NCBI RefSeq assembly: GCF_032854445.1
Contig: NC_088302.1
Coordinates: forward strand, 6,445,338 to 6,509,337
DNA length: 64,000 bases
Reading direction: 5' to 3'
From: Liolophura sinensis
Lineage: Eukaryota; Mollusca; Polyplacophora; Chitonida; Chitonidae
In this document: one piece after another, positions 12,481 to 24,085 of the stretch
Layout of the letters: each line of letters starts with the position of its first letter
Position numbering within the stretch: position 1 is the first letter of the stretch
Notes under the pieces: model-generated
The model's input: the letters and a program-made list of their open reading frames with translations, nothing else
Database searches by the model: none
Told to the model about the DNA's origin: nothing
Translations under genes and position numbers: made by a program

Positions 12481-13290
12481 GAAATTTAACCAGTCAAAAA
12501 TCTCATGACCCACGTAACTACGCCCAGAAAAGGCGGGTACATGCTCACCTTACACCTGAGGAACTGGTACGTGATAGTGACGTCAATGCCTCGGGTCACC
12601 GGGTCAGTCGGCAGACCGTGTCCAGAAGACTCATGGCTCACGGAATTAAGGCCTATCGACCGTTCAGAGGACAGTTGTTGACAGTCGAATATTGTCGCCA
12701 GAGGTTGCGATGGGTTCGAATTGTACGCCCTTGGCAGCGACGCGATTGGCAACGTGTTGTTTTCAAGGGTGACAGCCGCTTCAGCCTGTACCGAGCCGAT
12801 GGCAAACAGCGAGTTTAGCGTTGAAGAGGAGAACCAACGGCTGCATCATGCGTCCAGGAGGTGGTACCGTTTGCTGGCGGCAGCGTGATAGTGTGGGGTG
12901 AGATTTGAGGAGAGGAACGAACACCACCGGTCATCACCTACGGGAACCTAACAGCTCAAGGTTACGTGTATGAAATTCTATGTCCTGCCATTCCTTCAAA
13001 AACAGGGACGTGTTGTTCTGTACCGGCATGACAACGCCAGGCCCCATACAGCTCGAGTTGTGCAGAACTTCCTGGACGCCACGTCTTGCCGTGGCCTGCA
13101 CCTTCCCCAGATATTTCCCCCACGGAACACCTTTGGGGTGTTCAAGGGCCACGACCTTGCAGCCGACCGGCAAGAACTGGCGTTCGCACTGGAAAATGAA
13201 TGGCAACGAATCCCTCGTCATCTCATCAGATACTGGCACCTCCCAACCTCTCCATCTCCTGGGCCACATTTGACTTGGGCCAAATGAAGG
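12481..13290 (+). pseudogene. Tc1/mariner-type transposase relic
   Basis: Fragments of one transposase lie in order in shifting frames. A helix-turn-helix tail ('VSRRLMAHGIKAYRPF') comes at 12610-12660. 'WQRVVFKGDSRFSLYRADG' at 12740-12810 holds the first catalytic Asp. 'RHDNARPHTARVVQNFL' at 13025-13075 holds the second Asp in the hallmark DNARPHTA box. 'ENEWQRIPRHLI' near 13190-13230 is the usual C-terminal motif. Several frameshifts and stops separate them, so it is dead. Clear terminal inverted repeats were not identified. Confidence 0.8.
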
Positions 13291-13760
13291 CATCATGGGA
13301 TTTATCGCAACGTTCGTGAATTACAATTATTAATCAAATTGTTCCTTTTAATCTGTAAAGTTATACTAAAGGAAGTCAAATATTGCAAATGGAATGCAGT
13401 GCATGTTGGTATTGTGTGAAATGTGTGTGTGTAGCTACTGAACAAGTTATCAAAGTTTGCTGTTTCAAACGTGGTAACTGTTGGCCTTGAACTCCAGTCA
13501 CTGGTATTGCGGTTGGATGGGTTATTCATTGAGCTATAGTGGATTCGCCTTAAAAAGCCATCAGTATTCAGTTTTATTGTAAGGGTAATATGCATATGTT
13601 TCTTAACTTGCAACTTCTATATGTTGATTTACCCAGGTTTGTCTCTGATTTTGTATCATATTTTATTTATTGTTGTAGGCCTATGTTGATTGTTGAGGGA
13701 GTTTGACGGATTTGTGTCTCTTGATTTTCATGCATTTTGTAAGCCCCACATGCAATTACC

Positions 13761-14352
13761 TCAGCTGAGAATCACAAATTCCTTGCACGTTGACTGCATG
13801 ATATCTTTTCCTACAAACAAACAGATGTTTGTCTTCTGTGGGAGATTTGACTGGAATCAAATATCCGTCAACAACGCCCAGAACATTGGGAAATCCAGCA
13901 AGCTGATAAAACCCGCCAATCACTGCTCGTCGTTCACCGTCTGTTACGGGAAATTTTATCGTCTTGAAACAGACGATTTGCTTATCCCGCGGGTGTCGCC
14001 AGCAACCGATTGAAAAGCCCCAGTCGCATAAAACTGGAGTGTAGTGAGCACTTGTAAAGTTACGTGCAGTGCTCGAGATCTATTTGTTGGGTGACCAAGG
14101 TCAATTCTACTCTATTCCTACTACGTCTATAATCAGCTGTCTTGGAAGACGATATCTAGCAATTAACTGATCGTCATCAAACATCTCTAATGGGTGGACT
14201 CTGACCCGAACAATTTTTCTCGTCTTAAAGCTCTTTGATTTTCCGCAAACAACAGTAAGGCGGCCATGTTGGCAATATAGCGTTCGTAAATTTTGCGACG
14301 GGCAAAACCAGTCGCAGTATTTGCGAGGGAAAGGTTTAACGTTTGCACACAA
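13761..14352 (-). pseudogene. PIF/Harbinger transposase relic (HARBI1-like)
   Basis: On the minus strand, 'HPLEMFDDDQLIARYRL' (14120-14200) is the conserved N-terminal block. After stops and frame changes, 'GISKSSVSR' precedes 'GFYQLAGFPNVLGVVDG', with the first DDE Asp in VVDG, and then 'HLFVCRKRYHAVNVQGICD'. These are in the order seen in Harbinger nucleases. The last block ends at a good donor (CTGAG|GTAATT at 13761/13760), which suggests an intron-containing gene. The DDE end was not found. It faces the Myb/SANT-like exons across the Tc1 relic. Confidence 0.75.
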
Positions 14353-16079
14353 GAATTTTTTGTGAAACGCTCGTTTTGTCTGCTTGGGGTTTATGAGGAA
14401 GTTACGTCGTACGACGGATTTGTGAAGCAGCCCCCAGGTTATGGAAACTGTAGCCTTTCATGTTCTTCACAACTCTATGGAGGTGTAGGAGTTAGATTGA
14501 ATACATATAATTAGTTTTTTGCGCAAAACAAAAACAAGGTTCTTAATACATATATATAACCAAATTGTATTTTAATCTTCTACCCTGATATCATTGCAAA
14601 CCCTTGCAAAGTCTTTCAAAGTTGTCGTGTACAGAAGGCTGTGCCGCTGGTTTTGGACTTTCCATTCCCTTAAATGAATATACTTATTGAATTGGACAGG
14701 TACAACTAAATATTGTAAATGTAAATTAAAGCTCAACGTGTTTATATCTCTAAGCTTAAATATTACTTGACAATTCGTTAATGAATTATTCTAATTCAGC
14801 AAACTTCACATATAATGCATGATTATGTGCTGAAAGAAAATTTCCGTCACAGTTTAGTACACATGTAATTACAAATAAAGAGATCGTTTTGTTTTGTATT
14901 TCTCGACAAATACAAGGATTACAAAAAAGTACAGATGATGCTCAGTTCACAACAACAATAAATAATGATAATAAGGGTTGACCAAATGTGATATCTCTAG
15001 TCACTTTTATTATGCACCCTGTCTTTATAACTTTCCGACATCAATATTGCCAGCTGCTCTCAGAAAACAACGGCAGTCATAAATTATTCGAGAGAGATGC
15101 GATTAACTACCCGGGAATTGGAATCGTGCAAATAATATATAGGTGATTAAAATATTGGACATCAACGTAAATGAACAAATACACTGAACATAAAGTGGGA
15201 TCTTTACATTTGGAGAAATGAGTTATAATGAAAGCTGGTAGTACATGGTAGTTAATATGGGTGATCAACATAGTGGGCAGGTTTAACCTGACGCATCCGA
15301 ACATTGCAATAGCGTTGAACCACACTCTTTTGTGAAAAGGTGACCATAATTTCATTTGGCTAAGCACCCAGATGTGTGGATAATTTACTGATCCCATGCA
15401 AATGTTACACAGGAACGGGGAAGTTGCATGTGCCATGAAATGCAGTACACGGACAACCCGCAACATAAGGTGCCGTGTGCATCAGAAGGATACGACCGCA
15501 AGTCAAGACGGCCACGTGTGACGACACATGCCGGCGACAAACAAATGCGGGAAGACGGCCGCATGTGACGACACATGTTCTGTGACGACGACACCCAGTT
15601 CTGTGACAGGAAATTGATCGATTTCGTGATAATATCGTGCTCGTTTGGAGAGCTTTCAGCGGAAACCTCCGCTCACGTCTTTTCATAGTTTGCGTGTCCC
15701 GGAGCTGAAGCAACATGAAACTGCAACGCCACACAGCTGTTTTGACACGAAATGCCCTGCAAAATGCAGGCATTGGTCTGATGGGGTGGCCATTGAGATC
15801 ACTGCCATGTTGGTACCTTAATGACGCAGGTTGCGGGCGTTAATATATGCGGCGAAATATACATTAGTATACCAGTAGTCAACCAGAATTGGCGATCCAG
15901 GCGAACAATCGGAAGACCAATTCCCAGGAACGAACAAAAGTGATTTAAGTACGAAAATTGGACGGAATCATGTAAAGAGAAGCAGTCAACACTTTTCAGT
16001 GATTTTGGAGAGAGGCAAGGTGAGTTCTAGGCGACTGAGTGAAGTCAGTATTCATATCGTGCACCATGCTAAAATATAA
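14353..16079. other. Intergenic DNA with a small tandem duplication
   Basis: No gene recognised. Around 15508-15578 a ~46-bp unit containing 'tgtgacgacacatg' is duplicated ('acggccacg...' and 'acggccgca...'). Overlapping minus-strand frames at 15.1-15.8 kb show no family signature. Confidence 0.4.
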
Positions 16080-16415
16080 ATTGTCGATAACAAAATATGT
16101 ATCTCATTTGTGCTTTCATTGAAACTGTACATATATCCAACGTAACAGTCTAACACGATGCATATATGGCCCTTAACACCGGGTTGAGCGGAATTGACAC
16201 AATCACGAAGCATGTCCATATTTACTTACAAGAGAAATATACGTAAGAAACTTTGGCTAGAGGCGTTTAATGAAATAACCTTGGCACACAAGTTTTGCAG
16301 AAATAACTTGTGACGTTGATTAAAATCAACACATGCCACACAAGATCTAACAAATGCTGCCAGGCACGATATGTCCACGTCATATGCAGGACTCTGCGGT
16401 ATATTACTGTCCAAG
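16080..16415 (+). repeat. Dispersed repeat D, copy 1
   Basis: Aligns by eye with 57250-57770 in the same orientation (shared 'gaaac', 'ggcgtttaatg', 'aacttgtgacg', 'caagatctaacaaatgct'). Divergence is high. On the minus strand both copies can be read as a 'FVRSCxxCxDFxxRHKL' peptide, so it may be a decayed transposon coding piece. Confidence 0.45.
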
Positions 16416-18540
16416 TCAGGATAATTTAATATGTCAAAATATAGGTCCAGATATAATTTATCATCTGGAGAGTATAGTTTCCTATAAATCCAGAGAAATT
16501 GGATAAATATCTTCTACAGCCTTTGCTATATGTACATTGTGTGAACTGAGCAGATCATCGGTATAAGGTTTGTTGAATGACAAAGATCTGACCTGGTTAG
16601 AATTAGTCCGTAATAGTTTCTACATTCATATTCATACGAAAACAGGTCTAGGTCAGCCAAAATGGGGCTCAATGTATACCCATCGTAATACTTATACACT
16701 GTTGATATATGGTTTTCCTGAATTTCACACATATGTTATTAATGAAAAATGTAAGCAATTCGATGAACCACCCATTAATGGTAACCTTTTTACATAGTGG
16801 AAGTAAAGGCTTTCTTGACTTTAACGGTTATGCAGCGATGATCAGTTTATTCATCACAGATACAATTAGTGATAAAATTCTATCAATGAAATTTGTCTGA
16901 GAAACTGTAATACAGAAAGTGCAGAAACCCCGAGTAGAGATACCCTTCAGTGAGAGGATTTGAGTTATTAAGGATCCACATACACTTAACGCCAGAATTT
17001 TTTCAACTGTACAACAGAACTTTTCCCAAAATGACTACAAATCTTGTAGTTCCTCTGTTAAGAGGGTAGATACACGTTTCATGGTAGTTTTTCGATCCCA
17101 CAATAAAGCTAGCTTTGTATGGGGATTTATACCTACTGGGACGACAACTGTATCTACCAGAGGTATACTCAGACATCTCAAAATCTTTAACTGCTTTTGC
17201 GTAATTGTATATCTTGAAAGCGATTGGTTTAGTATATCGGTCGATTATTGGCTAACCATTGGATCATTAGGCAGTCAAGGAAACAACGTTACCTTTCTGT
17301 TCTGGATGAGATGGCAATACAGATGGCTAGTCCCCGTGAAATCAAAAAGTTACCCATCATGCTATTACTGACTGTGGAGGGGTGCATCATGCACACACTA
17401 ATGCCTAGACCTGCTGTAGTGTACGCTCATGTACGTCCATAAACTAGACTTGTCCACTAACAACACACTTTGGTCTATATGGGTACGTGTGGAGCACAAA
17501 ATAACACCATTCAGGATATGTACAAGACATGTACGTTCAACATCTTCATGTATATTGGGATAAGTTGATCAGGAATATTGTTAAGATTTTAGTTCCCTGC
17601 AAGGGATGTAGGTTGGTCACAGTTTGTCCTTTGGGCCTATTTGGGTAGAAGTTCTGGATTTATCCGCCCCTTTTACGCTTCTTGGACACGAAGACAATAC
17701 ATATAAAACTGATTTTGTTTAAGAACACGTTTAAGCTCCATCGAAATTAAATAAAAGTTCTTAATTATGATCGGTCTGTTTCTTTTCTTGACTAATTTTT
17801 AAAACAATGGAAACCCAATGTATTTGAATATGGATTTTATCGGATAGTTTGATGAACGTATTAACAGTTTGTAAAATATACCTCGTGGATTAATATTTGA
17901 CCTGACTGATATCAGGTTTTTTTGCATCTAGATACCCGTGGGAGTCTTCGGAGTGATAAGAAAAGGACCTCACCCCTCTAGGCAAACTTGGCGAAAAACG
18001 CAAATAACCTAGATTTCTCACATGTGGGCCCGGTGGATATAATAGGACCGCATCTTCTCGGTTGTGTGAGAGCCAACCGGGGAGGGACCTATTTGCCGTG
18101 GTTTTGTGATCCTGGTGGCTGAGGGAGTGTTGGTCTTGCGATATCCTGACGTCCAACACGCTACTTTGGCCCTTGGAGAGGGGAGGTCGGATGGGCCCGG
18201 TCCGATCAATCGGCTGTTCGAGTCAAGCCCTACACTTGATCCCGTTTGTTATTTTACTGACTGTGATGTCAAGTTGGCTCTTCTTTGGATGCTCTTCCTT
18301 TGGGGTCAATGTAAAAGGCGGTGGCTAATGGGTAAGTCGAGTAGATTGAATTTAACCTTTTGGTATAACTCAATCTGTTGGAGTATACCTTGCGTGGATT
18401 CCCTGTTTCTATTCTCTGTTGGTCATGCGCGGAGGTAGATTCGCCCTTGTTGGCACTGCATGACGGGTGGGGAACACGTGAGGGGAAATTAATAAAAATA
18501 CATCACGGCCTCTTCTCAAATTTCAACAGTCGTTGGCAAA
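16416..18540. other. Intergenic DNA, nothing recognised
   Basis: Open frames at 16526-16900, 17081-17442 and 17890-18438 have no recognisable domain. No RNA gene or clear repeat was identified. Confidence 0.45.
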
Positions 18541-18898
18541 AAGCCGTTTGATGTTGAAATAGGTAAGGATTATTTTCCTACTTTTTTGGTCATGTCAAAT
18601 AAAATGGGAATCAAGGTAAAATCAAAATATATCCATTCGTACTACAAAATACATTAGAAAGCTATGCAGGAACATTAAAACAAGTCCAAAAAGAAATGAA
18701 ATCTGGAAACATTTTGTTGAAATGTTCCAGAAAACAACAATATATCAATTTAGTGAAAATTCAAAATATAGTAGAACAGCCTGTTTCTGTTTCTCCTAAT
18801 AATACCTTAAACTGCTGTCATGGCATAATTCGTGACACAGACCAAGACCTTGACGAAATGAACGAACCAAAAATAAGTGAAGAACTTACCAAGGAGTA
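18541..18898 (+). pseudogene. LINE ORF1 (gag-like) N-terminal fragment
   Basis: Reading across frames, 'PFVLQNTLESYAGTLKQVQK' is followed by 'MKSGNILLKCSRKQQYINL' and then a 'VSPNNTLNCCHGII' block and a 'DQDLDEM' acidic stretch. This is the RNA-binding-like N-terminal region of ORF1 in Jockey/Nimb-type non-LTR retrotransposons. It stops shortly before the SINE at 18954; zinc-knuckle sequence that would follow reappears beyond the SINE at 19.4 kb. Confidence 0.6.
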
Positions 18899-18953
18899 AT
18901 AAGTGTAAAACGCTTCTTAATTAAAAGACATGGGAATCTGAAGAAAAAAAAAC

Positions 18954-19283
18954 GAGTGAGTGAGTGAGTGCTTGGGGTTTAACGTCGTACTCAACAATTC
19001 TTCAGTCATATGACGACGAAGGAATCATTAGGGTGCATGCACGTGTAATGTGCCTCCTTGTTGCAGGACGGATTTCCACCGCTCTTTTATTTAGTGCTGC
19101 ATCACTGAGACGACTTACCGAAGGCAAGTAAGCCGCCCCGCCCGAGCCATTATACTGATACGGGTCAACCAGTCGTTGCACTTTCCCCTTTATGCTGAAC
19201 GCCAAGCGAGGAAGTTACAACTTCCTCTTTTAAAGTCTTAGGTGTGACTCGACCAAGGATTGATCCTGGATCTACCGGTCCCG
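18954..19283 (-). repeat. tRNA-derived SINE, family A, head-truncated
   Basis: Nearly identical to the copy at 2636-2995 over the tail, body and part of the head. The tRNA-like 5' end is missing: sequence breaks at 'ccggtcccg' and 26 A follow directly. It sits between two parts of LINE ORF1-like sequence. Confidence 0.85.
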
Positions 19284-19309
19284 AAAAAAAAAAAAAAAAA
19301 AAAAAAAAA
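19284..19309 (+). repeat. Poly(A) tract of 26
   Basis: Pure A run abutting the broken head of the minus-oriented SINE. It is on the wrong side to be that SINE's own tail, so it is either the tail of another plus-strand retroposon or a rearrangement scar. Confidence 0.8.
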
Positions 19310-19384
19310 CGAATACATATATGTTAACGTTTAATAAACGATCCGTTCCGTCATCTATATTTATAGGGCCGTATAGTGCAAGGG

Positions 19385-19640
19385 TGGAGTTGTGTATACC
19401 TAACTTCACTTGGTGTTTCTCCTGCTAGAGGTTGGCCAATAAACTGGTCTGGTTTAGATGTGCGGAAGCAGGTCACGAGGGCTTCGACTGCACAAAACCA
19501 ATAAAATGTTTGAATTGTAACAAAGCCCATATGGCCTCTTCCAAAGCCTGTCCTCTGTTCAAAAAAGAAAAAAGAAATCATAAAGCTAAAGCAGCTAAAG
19601 CTCGCCAGGAGATACTAAGGGGATGCCTCGATGCTACTGG
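19385..19640 (+). pseudogene. LINE ORF1 zinc-knuckle fragment
   Basis: Encodes 'RCAEAGHEGFDC' (a CCHC knuckle whose first Cys is replaced by Trp, 'VWFRC') and 'CLNCNKAHMASSKACPLFKK'. These are the paired knuckles that close ORF1 in many LINEs. No ATG or clear upstream continuation in frame. With 18541-18898 it probably forms one ORF1 split by the SINE. The downstream extension to 19.8 kb has no recognised motif. Confidence 0.55.
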
Positions 19641-19793
19641 AAGCCCTCATGATATACTGGAGACGTTACCCTGCGTATTTGTAGATGGCAATAAACTTGG
19701 ACAACTGCAAGAAATGTTTTTCACCTACAAACCGGGAAAAAAACGAAAGTTTGCTGGATTGCTCCCTAAATCTTGTAAAACTGTACGACCGCA

Positions 19794-21319
19794 TTGGCAG
19801 CCTTGATCCATCCGTTGAAAAGAATAGAGACAGTATCCTTAAGAGCCGTCTGGCACAGGCATGACAAAGGCCTGCAACGAGAGATCCGTAGACAGAATGT
19901 AGAGTCGGAAGAAATGGGATTCTTCGATCTTAGAGACAGGGCACAGGAATGGCTGGGATCAGTAGAGACAAGCGCTTACGGTAGCGTTCATGTTAGACAG
20001 ATCTCAACAGAGGGAACAACTAACTCTGAAAATGTCGTGGAGCAGCTCAGAAAACAGGTAGACCTGATTGCTGCTCAGCAGCAACAGATTCATCAGTTGC
20101 TGCAAAGGATGAATTTCAAGCGTAATGCAGGAAACAGACGAAACAACAACAACAGTACGCTCCATTAATGCTGGGAATGTGGATCATTGAATCATTTACG
20201 TGTAAGCTGTCCGCAGTGGAACAGTGGAACTCGCAAAACATCCGAGAGCAATGCGTCAAACTAGGCTCACCTGTCGTGATTAGCCACACGACAATGGAGC
20301 AGCGGAAGCTAGACTGTCCTTGTGTCACTGGATGTAATATTTTGAACTTTGTCGCGAAGACACTTAGCAACGCAGATGGGATGAACTTTTTGCAAGTATT
20401 CTCACGAGGAAACACCTCTGAGTGGGCAAGCGTTCTTGCTATGTCTAATAAACTGTTGTTACGGAACAACCTGATGTGATCAGTACAGTCGGAGCTCTAG
20501 GAAGGAAACCTGTTTTAATATCTTCACGTATCATCGTGATTATTGATGGATGGTGCAAAACCAGCAAAGGCTGACCGTTCTTATGATGCACTGTGAGCAG
20601 CATTGTGGACCTCTTCCAAAGGGAGCACCACATGTAACTGTCACTAGTACTGGAAGGATCCCGGTACAAATTGCCAACTTTTCTGATGTTGATGTGTACC
20701 TTAGACCCAAAACTATGGTTGGCATCTTGAGAAGTTGTACTTTAGAGGATTCAGGGATTCAAGTTGTGGATGTCAACGAATGTAAAGATCATGTCAACGA
20801 AATTCAAGCTGGTGGTGAAACGTCAGGGCTAGTTCGGAACTTAATAAGCAAAATAAACATTCGAGATGATCTTTCGAAACATGTTGATGTATTCAGCTCC
20901 CAAGATAATGACATTGGCTGTTGTGAAGACATTTCTAATAGAATTGTTTTGAAGGACAATGTTCAAGTCAAGGTGCCTCACCGGAGAGTTCCTCCGCACC
21001 AATGGGCGGAGGTACGCGAGTATTTGAAACAAGCTTTGGGCAATGGGGTCATTCGAGAATCAACGAGCCGTTATGCATCGCCCGTTGTCCTCACAAGGAA
21101 GAAGGACAAAACCTTAAGACTTTGTGTAGACTATAGGAACCTGAACTCTAAGACACACAAAGATGCCTATCCCCTTCCGAGTATAGAGGAGGCGCTGCAG
21201 GTACTTAGGGGAGCGAGGTATTTCTGCAGTTTGGATTTGGCACAGGGTTTTCACCAAGTTCAGGTGGACAAGGAAGACAGCCTTCAGAGTCGGAACCGGT
21301 GGTCTATATGAAGGCTTTT
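19794..21319 (+). pseudogene. Truncated Ty3/gypsy gag-pol
   Basis: A Gln-rich gag tail (residues ~85-110) leads into a CCHC zinc knuckle 'CWECGSLNHLRVSC' at 20170-20215. A protease/linker region with 'GCNILNF' and 'LPKGAPHVTV' follows. The reverse transcriptase N-terminal half has 'VIRESTSRYASPVVLTRKKD', 'LRLCVDYRNLN' and catalytic block A 'FCSLDLAQGFHQVQV'. A frameshift near 21277 and abrupt loss of family similarity after 'GGLYE' (about 21317) remove the YxDD box, RNase H and integrase. No LTRs were seen. The gag, pol and linker lie in three frames. Confidence 0.85.
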
Positions 21320-21640
21320 GGCCCATATAAGAGAATATACTTTACATATATTTTAGTGCAGAAAATAAAAAGCAATGGTGGTTTTCGACTTTTAACTGTC
21401 ATTTAGTTTTTTTTAACTGCTTTTAAAAATGTGCGTATGTTTTCCTTGAGGTTTTGGTTGTTCATCAGATCATGTCGAAAACTATTCAGGGCTTCCTGGT
21501 TTGAACATGTTCTCGCCACGATATGGCTAAAATATTGCCGAGGTGACGTTAGGCCATACTCATTCATGAAACTGAGCTTAACTTTTGAGGTGAACAGGTT
21601 AAAACTGTTGGAGAACAAAATTTTAGCTATAATATTTGAT
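21320..21640. other. Junction DNA between gypsy and LINE fragments
   Basis: No motif recognised; a short 71-aa plus frame appears to be chance. Confidence 0.4.
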
Positions 21641-22218
21641 ATTTAATTATCCTATATAAATCGTATTAAAATGCTTAAAACTAAATGTACAAAGGCTCTC
21701 GATATAATTATGGTCGTGTTTAGAAATGACTAGGATGCTGACCGATCTATGTTATTAAATATATTTCGTTTTCTGGTGATATCTAAATTAGACTATGTGT
21801 GCATCATTTACGGCTCCGCAAGGAAGTCACATGATAAAATGTTGGATCCTGTCCATCACTAGGGTTGAGGCTCAGCCTTTCTTCTTTCAGAACCTCGCTG
21901 GTTTATACGTATAGAGGAATGATTCTTCTTTATATCACAGACTATCATACTCAGCCTTCAATATGCCACAAAGTTTAAAGCTTACCCAACAAAACATGCC
22001 TATGACTGTGTTTTCAATGCGTCATATGTACATAAGTTTAATAAAATCCCTAACAAGATCCCTTCCTTTGGTGTTTGCATACGGGACCATATGGTGGAAG
22101 CTAACATCAACCAAGAGGAGATAGGTGTGGTTTCTTTTCCGAGGCCGCCTTCCCGGCTACTTCCACAACCTAAACTAATTTTTGATCTGGTTAAACATAA
22201 TAAATCAAATACAAAATG
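21641..22218 (+). pseudogene. LINE ORF2 C-terminal end (RT thumb to RNase H link)
   Basis: Across several frames, 'KCTKALDIIMVVFRND', 'ADRSMLL', 'VISKLDYVCIIYGSARKS', 'MLDPVHH' and 'LSLQYATKFKAYPTKHAYD' occur in order. They are the conserved end of Jockey/I-like reverse transcriptases (S-KLDYG-IVYGSA, LDP-HN-GLR, LQYA). A 'PPSRLLPQPKLIF' linker follows. Multiple stops show decay. It may belong to the same LINE as the ORF1 pieces at 18.5-19.6 kb. Confidence 0.7.
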
Positions 22219-22530
22219 CCAGGTCTGTGCCATCTTCCGACACAGACCTGGAACCCATTCACGGACTAAGAATTTGAACTTTGATATGGAATTCATGCCT
22301 GGAATATCCACTGTCTGCCCGACATCAATGAAAACTGATGACCGCTTCTCTCTTGTGTGTTACCGATTTCTTATTTGTATAATTTCTTACACACCTTTGT
22401 CTTTGGGAGCTAGTGTTAAATGTTGTTTTGGAAATGGATCTGGCGATTATGGACTTGGAACGCCCTTTACGGACTACGAATGGTATATGAATGTCGGACA
22501 TGACGCTTATATCTATGTGGATTACAACAG
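22219..22530 (+). repeat. Dispersed repeat C, copy 1, with 11-bp hairpin at its edge
   Basis: 22241-22530 matches 57231-56955 in reverse orientation at high similarity ('ggaattcatgcctggaatat', 'gatgaccgcttctctcttgt', 'atgaatgtcggacatgacgc'). A shorter match lies at 37493-37590. The left edge carries a perfect stem 'ccaggtctgtg' / 'cacagacctgg' (22219-22251). Type of element unknown. Confidence 0.7.
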
Positions 22531-23094
22531 CCATTTGAATTTTATAAATTGTATGTCTTGTGTCATGTACCGACATGACTCACTATATATAAGCACGCAG
22601 GCTGACACACATCACACAGTAGAGTTAAATATTCCTGCATAATATTGTATCCAACATGAAACTGTGATAAATTTTGTGATAAGCCAAAGAAATCGAGTTT
22701 GTTTCCAAATTCTGAAACATTACGACCGTTGTATACGGCCGTCATATACAGCGCGGCGGACTTCAGAGAAAGCAATGTGTTGCAAGAGCAATGCCAACAG
22801 CATCCAGATTCTCTTAAAGCAACTAATTTGTGTATTATTTCAAACTTTGTGGACTAGTACACTGGCATATATCACAAGTGCCACGAAAATTTACCTGTTT
22901 ATTATTGTGGAAGGAAACCGGGCAGGACCAGGGGGAAACCTACGTCTGCAATATTTGATTGTATAAAGAATGTATGATAAAAAGTAATTCATGAAGTTAA
23001 AGAATTAGTAGAACCGATGAGAACTAAACCATTTACTGATTCGGTTAAAGCGCTTTTGTCACCCTAGCTAATCGGCCACGCGGAGGTCAGGCCT
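22531..23094. other. Intergenic DNA, nothing recognised
   Basis: Open frames at 22563-22966 show no family signature. Confidence 0.4.
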
Positions 23095-23360
23095 TTGCTT
23101 TGTTTAATGGGATTACAACACAGAATTTTGAGTAATTCTAGACCAGTGAAGTCTAATAAATTTCAATAAAGATCACTTCTTTCGTTTTACCTAATTCTGC
23201 CTAATCCATGGTGCTAGTTGGGCGTGTAAATTGCCACTATTCATGCATTTACATGAACAGTTAGAATAAAACCCTGATTGAGATAAATGGTTACGTATGG
23301 CCATTGTCAGCTATGACAATGTCGTCACTTCGCTCTAATTTTACCCTCTGTGCTCTACGT
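23095..23360 (+). repeat. Dispersed repeat E, copy 1
   Basis: Aligns with 34710-34445 in reverse orientation: shared 'attttgagtaattctagacc', 'agtctaataaatt', 'ccatggtgctag', 'gcatttacatgaaca', 'aaaccctgattgag'. Partial relatives at 1650-1800, 2320-2440 and 61660-61760. No coding capacity. Confidence 0.6.
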
Positions 23361-23892
23361 CTTTAATTATGCTGACAAGAGAACACGCTGGCTCTCATAA
23401 GGTTGTAAGTTACCTGGCAAGTTCCACATTTCTCACTGGTTTCATCACAGTTAATCCTCACTAAAATTATTCTTGAGTACGACGTTAAACACCCATCAGA
23501 TAAGAAAACAATTGGACAAAAACTGACGTGTTTATATCGAAAGAACCTGGTCTCATAGTTCATAGGGCATTAGTGACAATAAGTGTGTTACGTTCGTTAA
23601 ACATCATTCGTCCTCCGCCAAAATGGTGTGCACATCTGTACTTCACATGTGAGAAGTTCACCCACAGGCCGGTAGTTTATCCTACACACTCTCGTTCACT
23701 TCCTTCAGTACTGGCCGCAACCGACAGCTGCAAATTTCATGAATATCGTGTTGAACCGCAACAAAATAAATAAAATTCACCGGGAATTGTAAGAGGGGAG
23801 AGAACCTCTGCGAATTTTTAAGTGTGGCTTATCTATAAGATGTGTTGCGTCCCTGTGTAGTACAATTTTGCCTCATGTTATATTAGAGTTGG

Positions 23893-24085
23893 TTATTTAT
23901 TTATTTGATAGGTGTTTTACGCCGTATTCAACATTATTTCATTTATACGACGGCAGCCCGGGGAAACCCACACACACCCATAGACTTTCCCATGTATGGC
24001 CGAAGAGAAGCCAATATAAGCTGGACTTGAACTCATAGCGACAGCATTTGTGACAGGCTTCTGGATCTTTGCGCCGCGCTGTGAT
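23893..24085 (-). repeat. tRNA-derived SINE, family B
   Basis: On the minus strand: a B-box-like 'gctatgagttcaagtccagc' leads into the family core 'gggtttccccgggctgcc' and 'gtcgtataaatgaaat'. It ends in 'acggcgtaaaacacc' with an AAAT-type tail. Other copies: 27440-27652, 31196-31282, 38551-38662, 58486-58562, and a head relic at 36165-36240. Confidence 0.75.
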
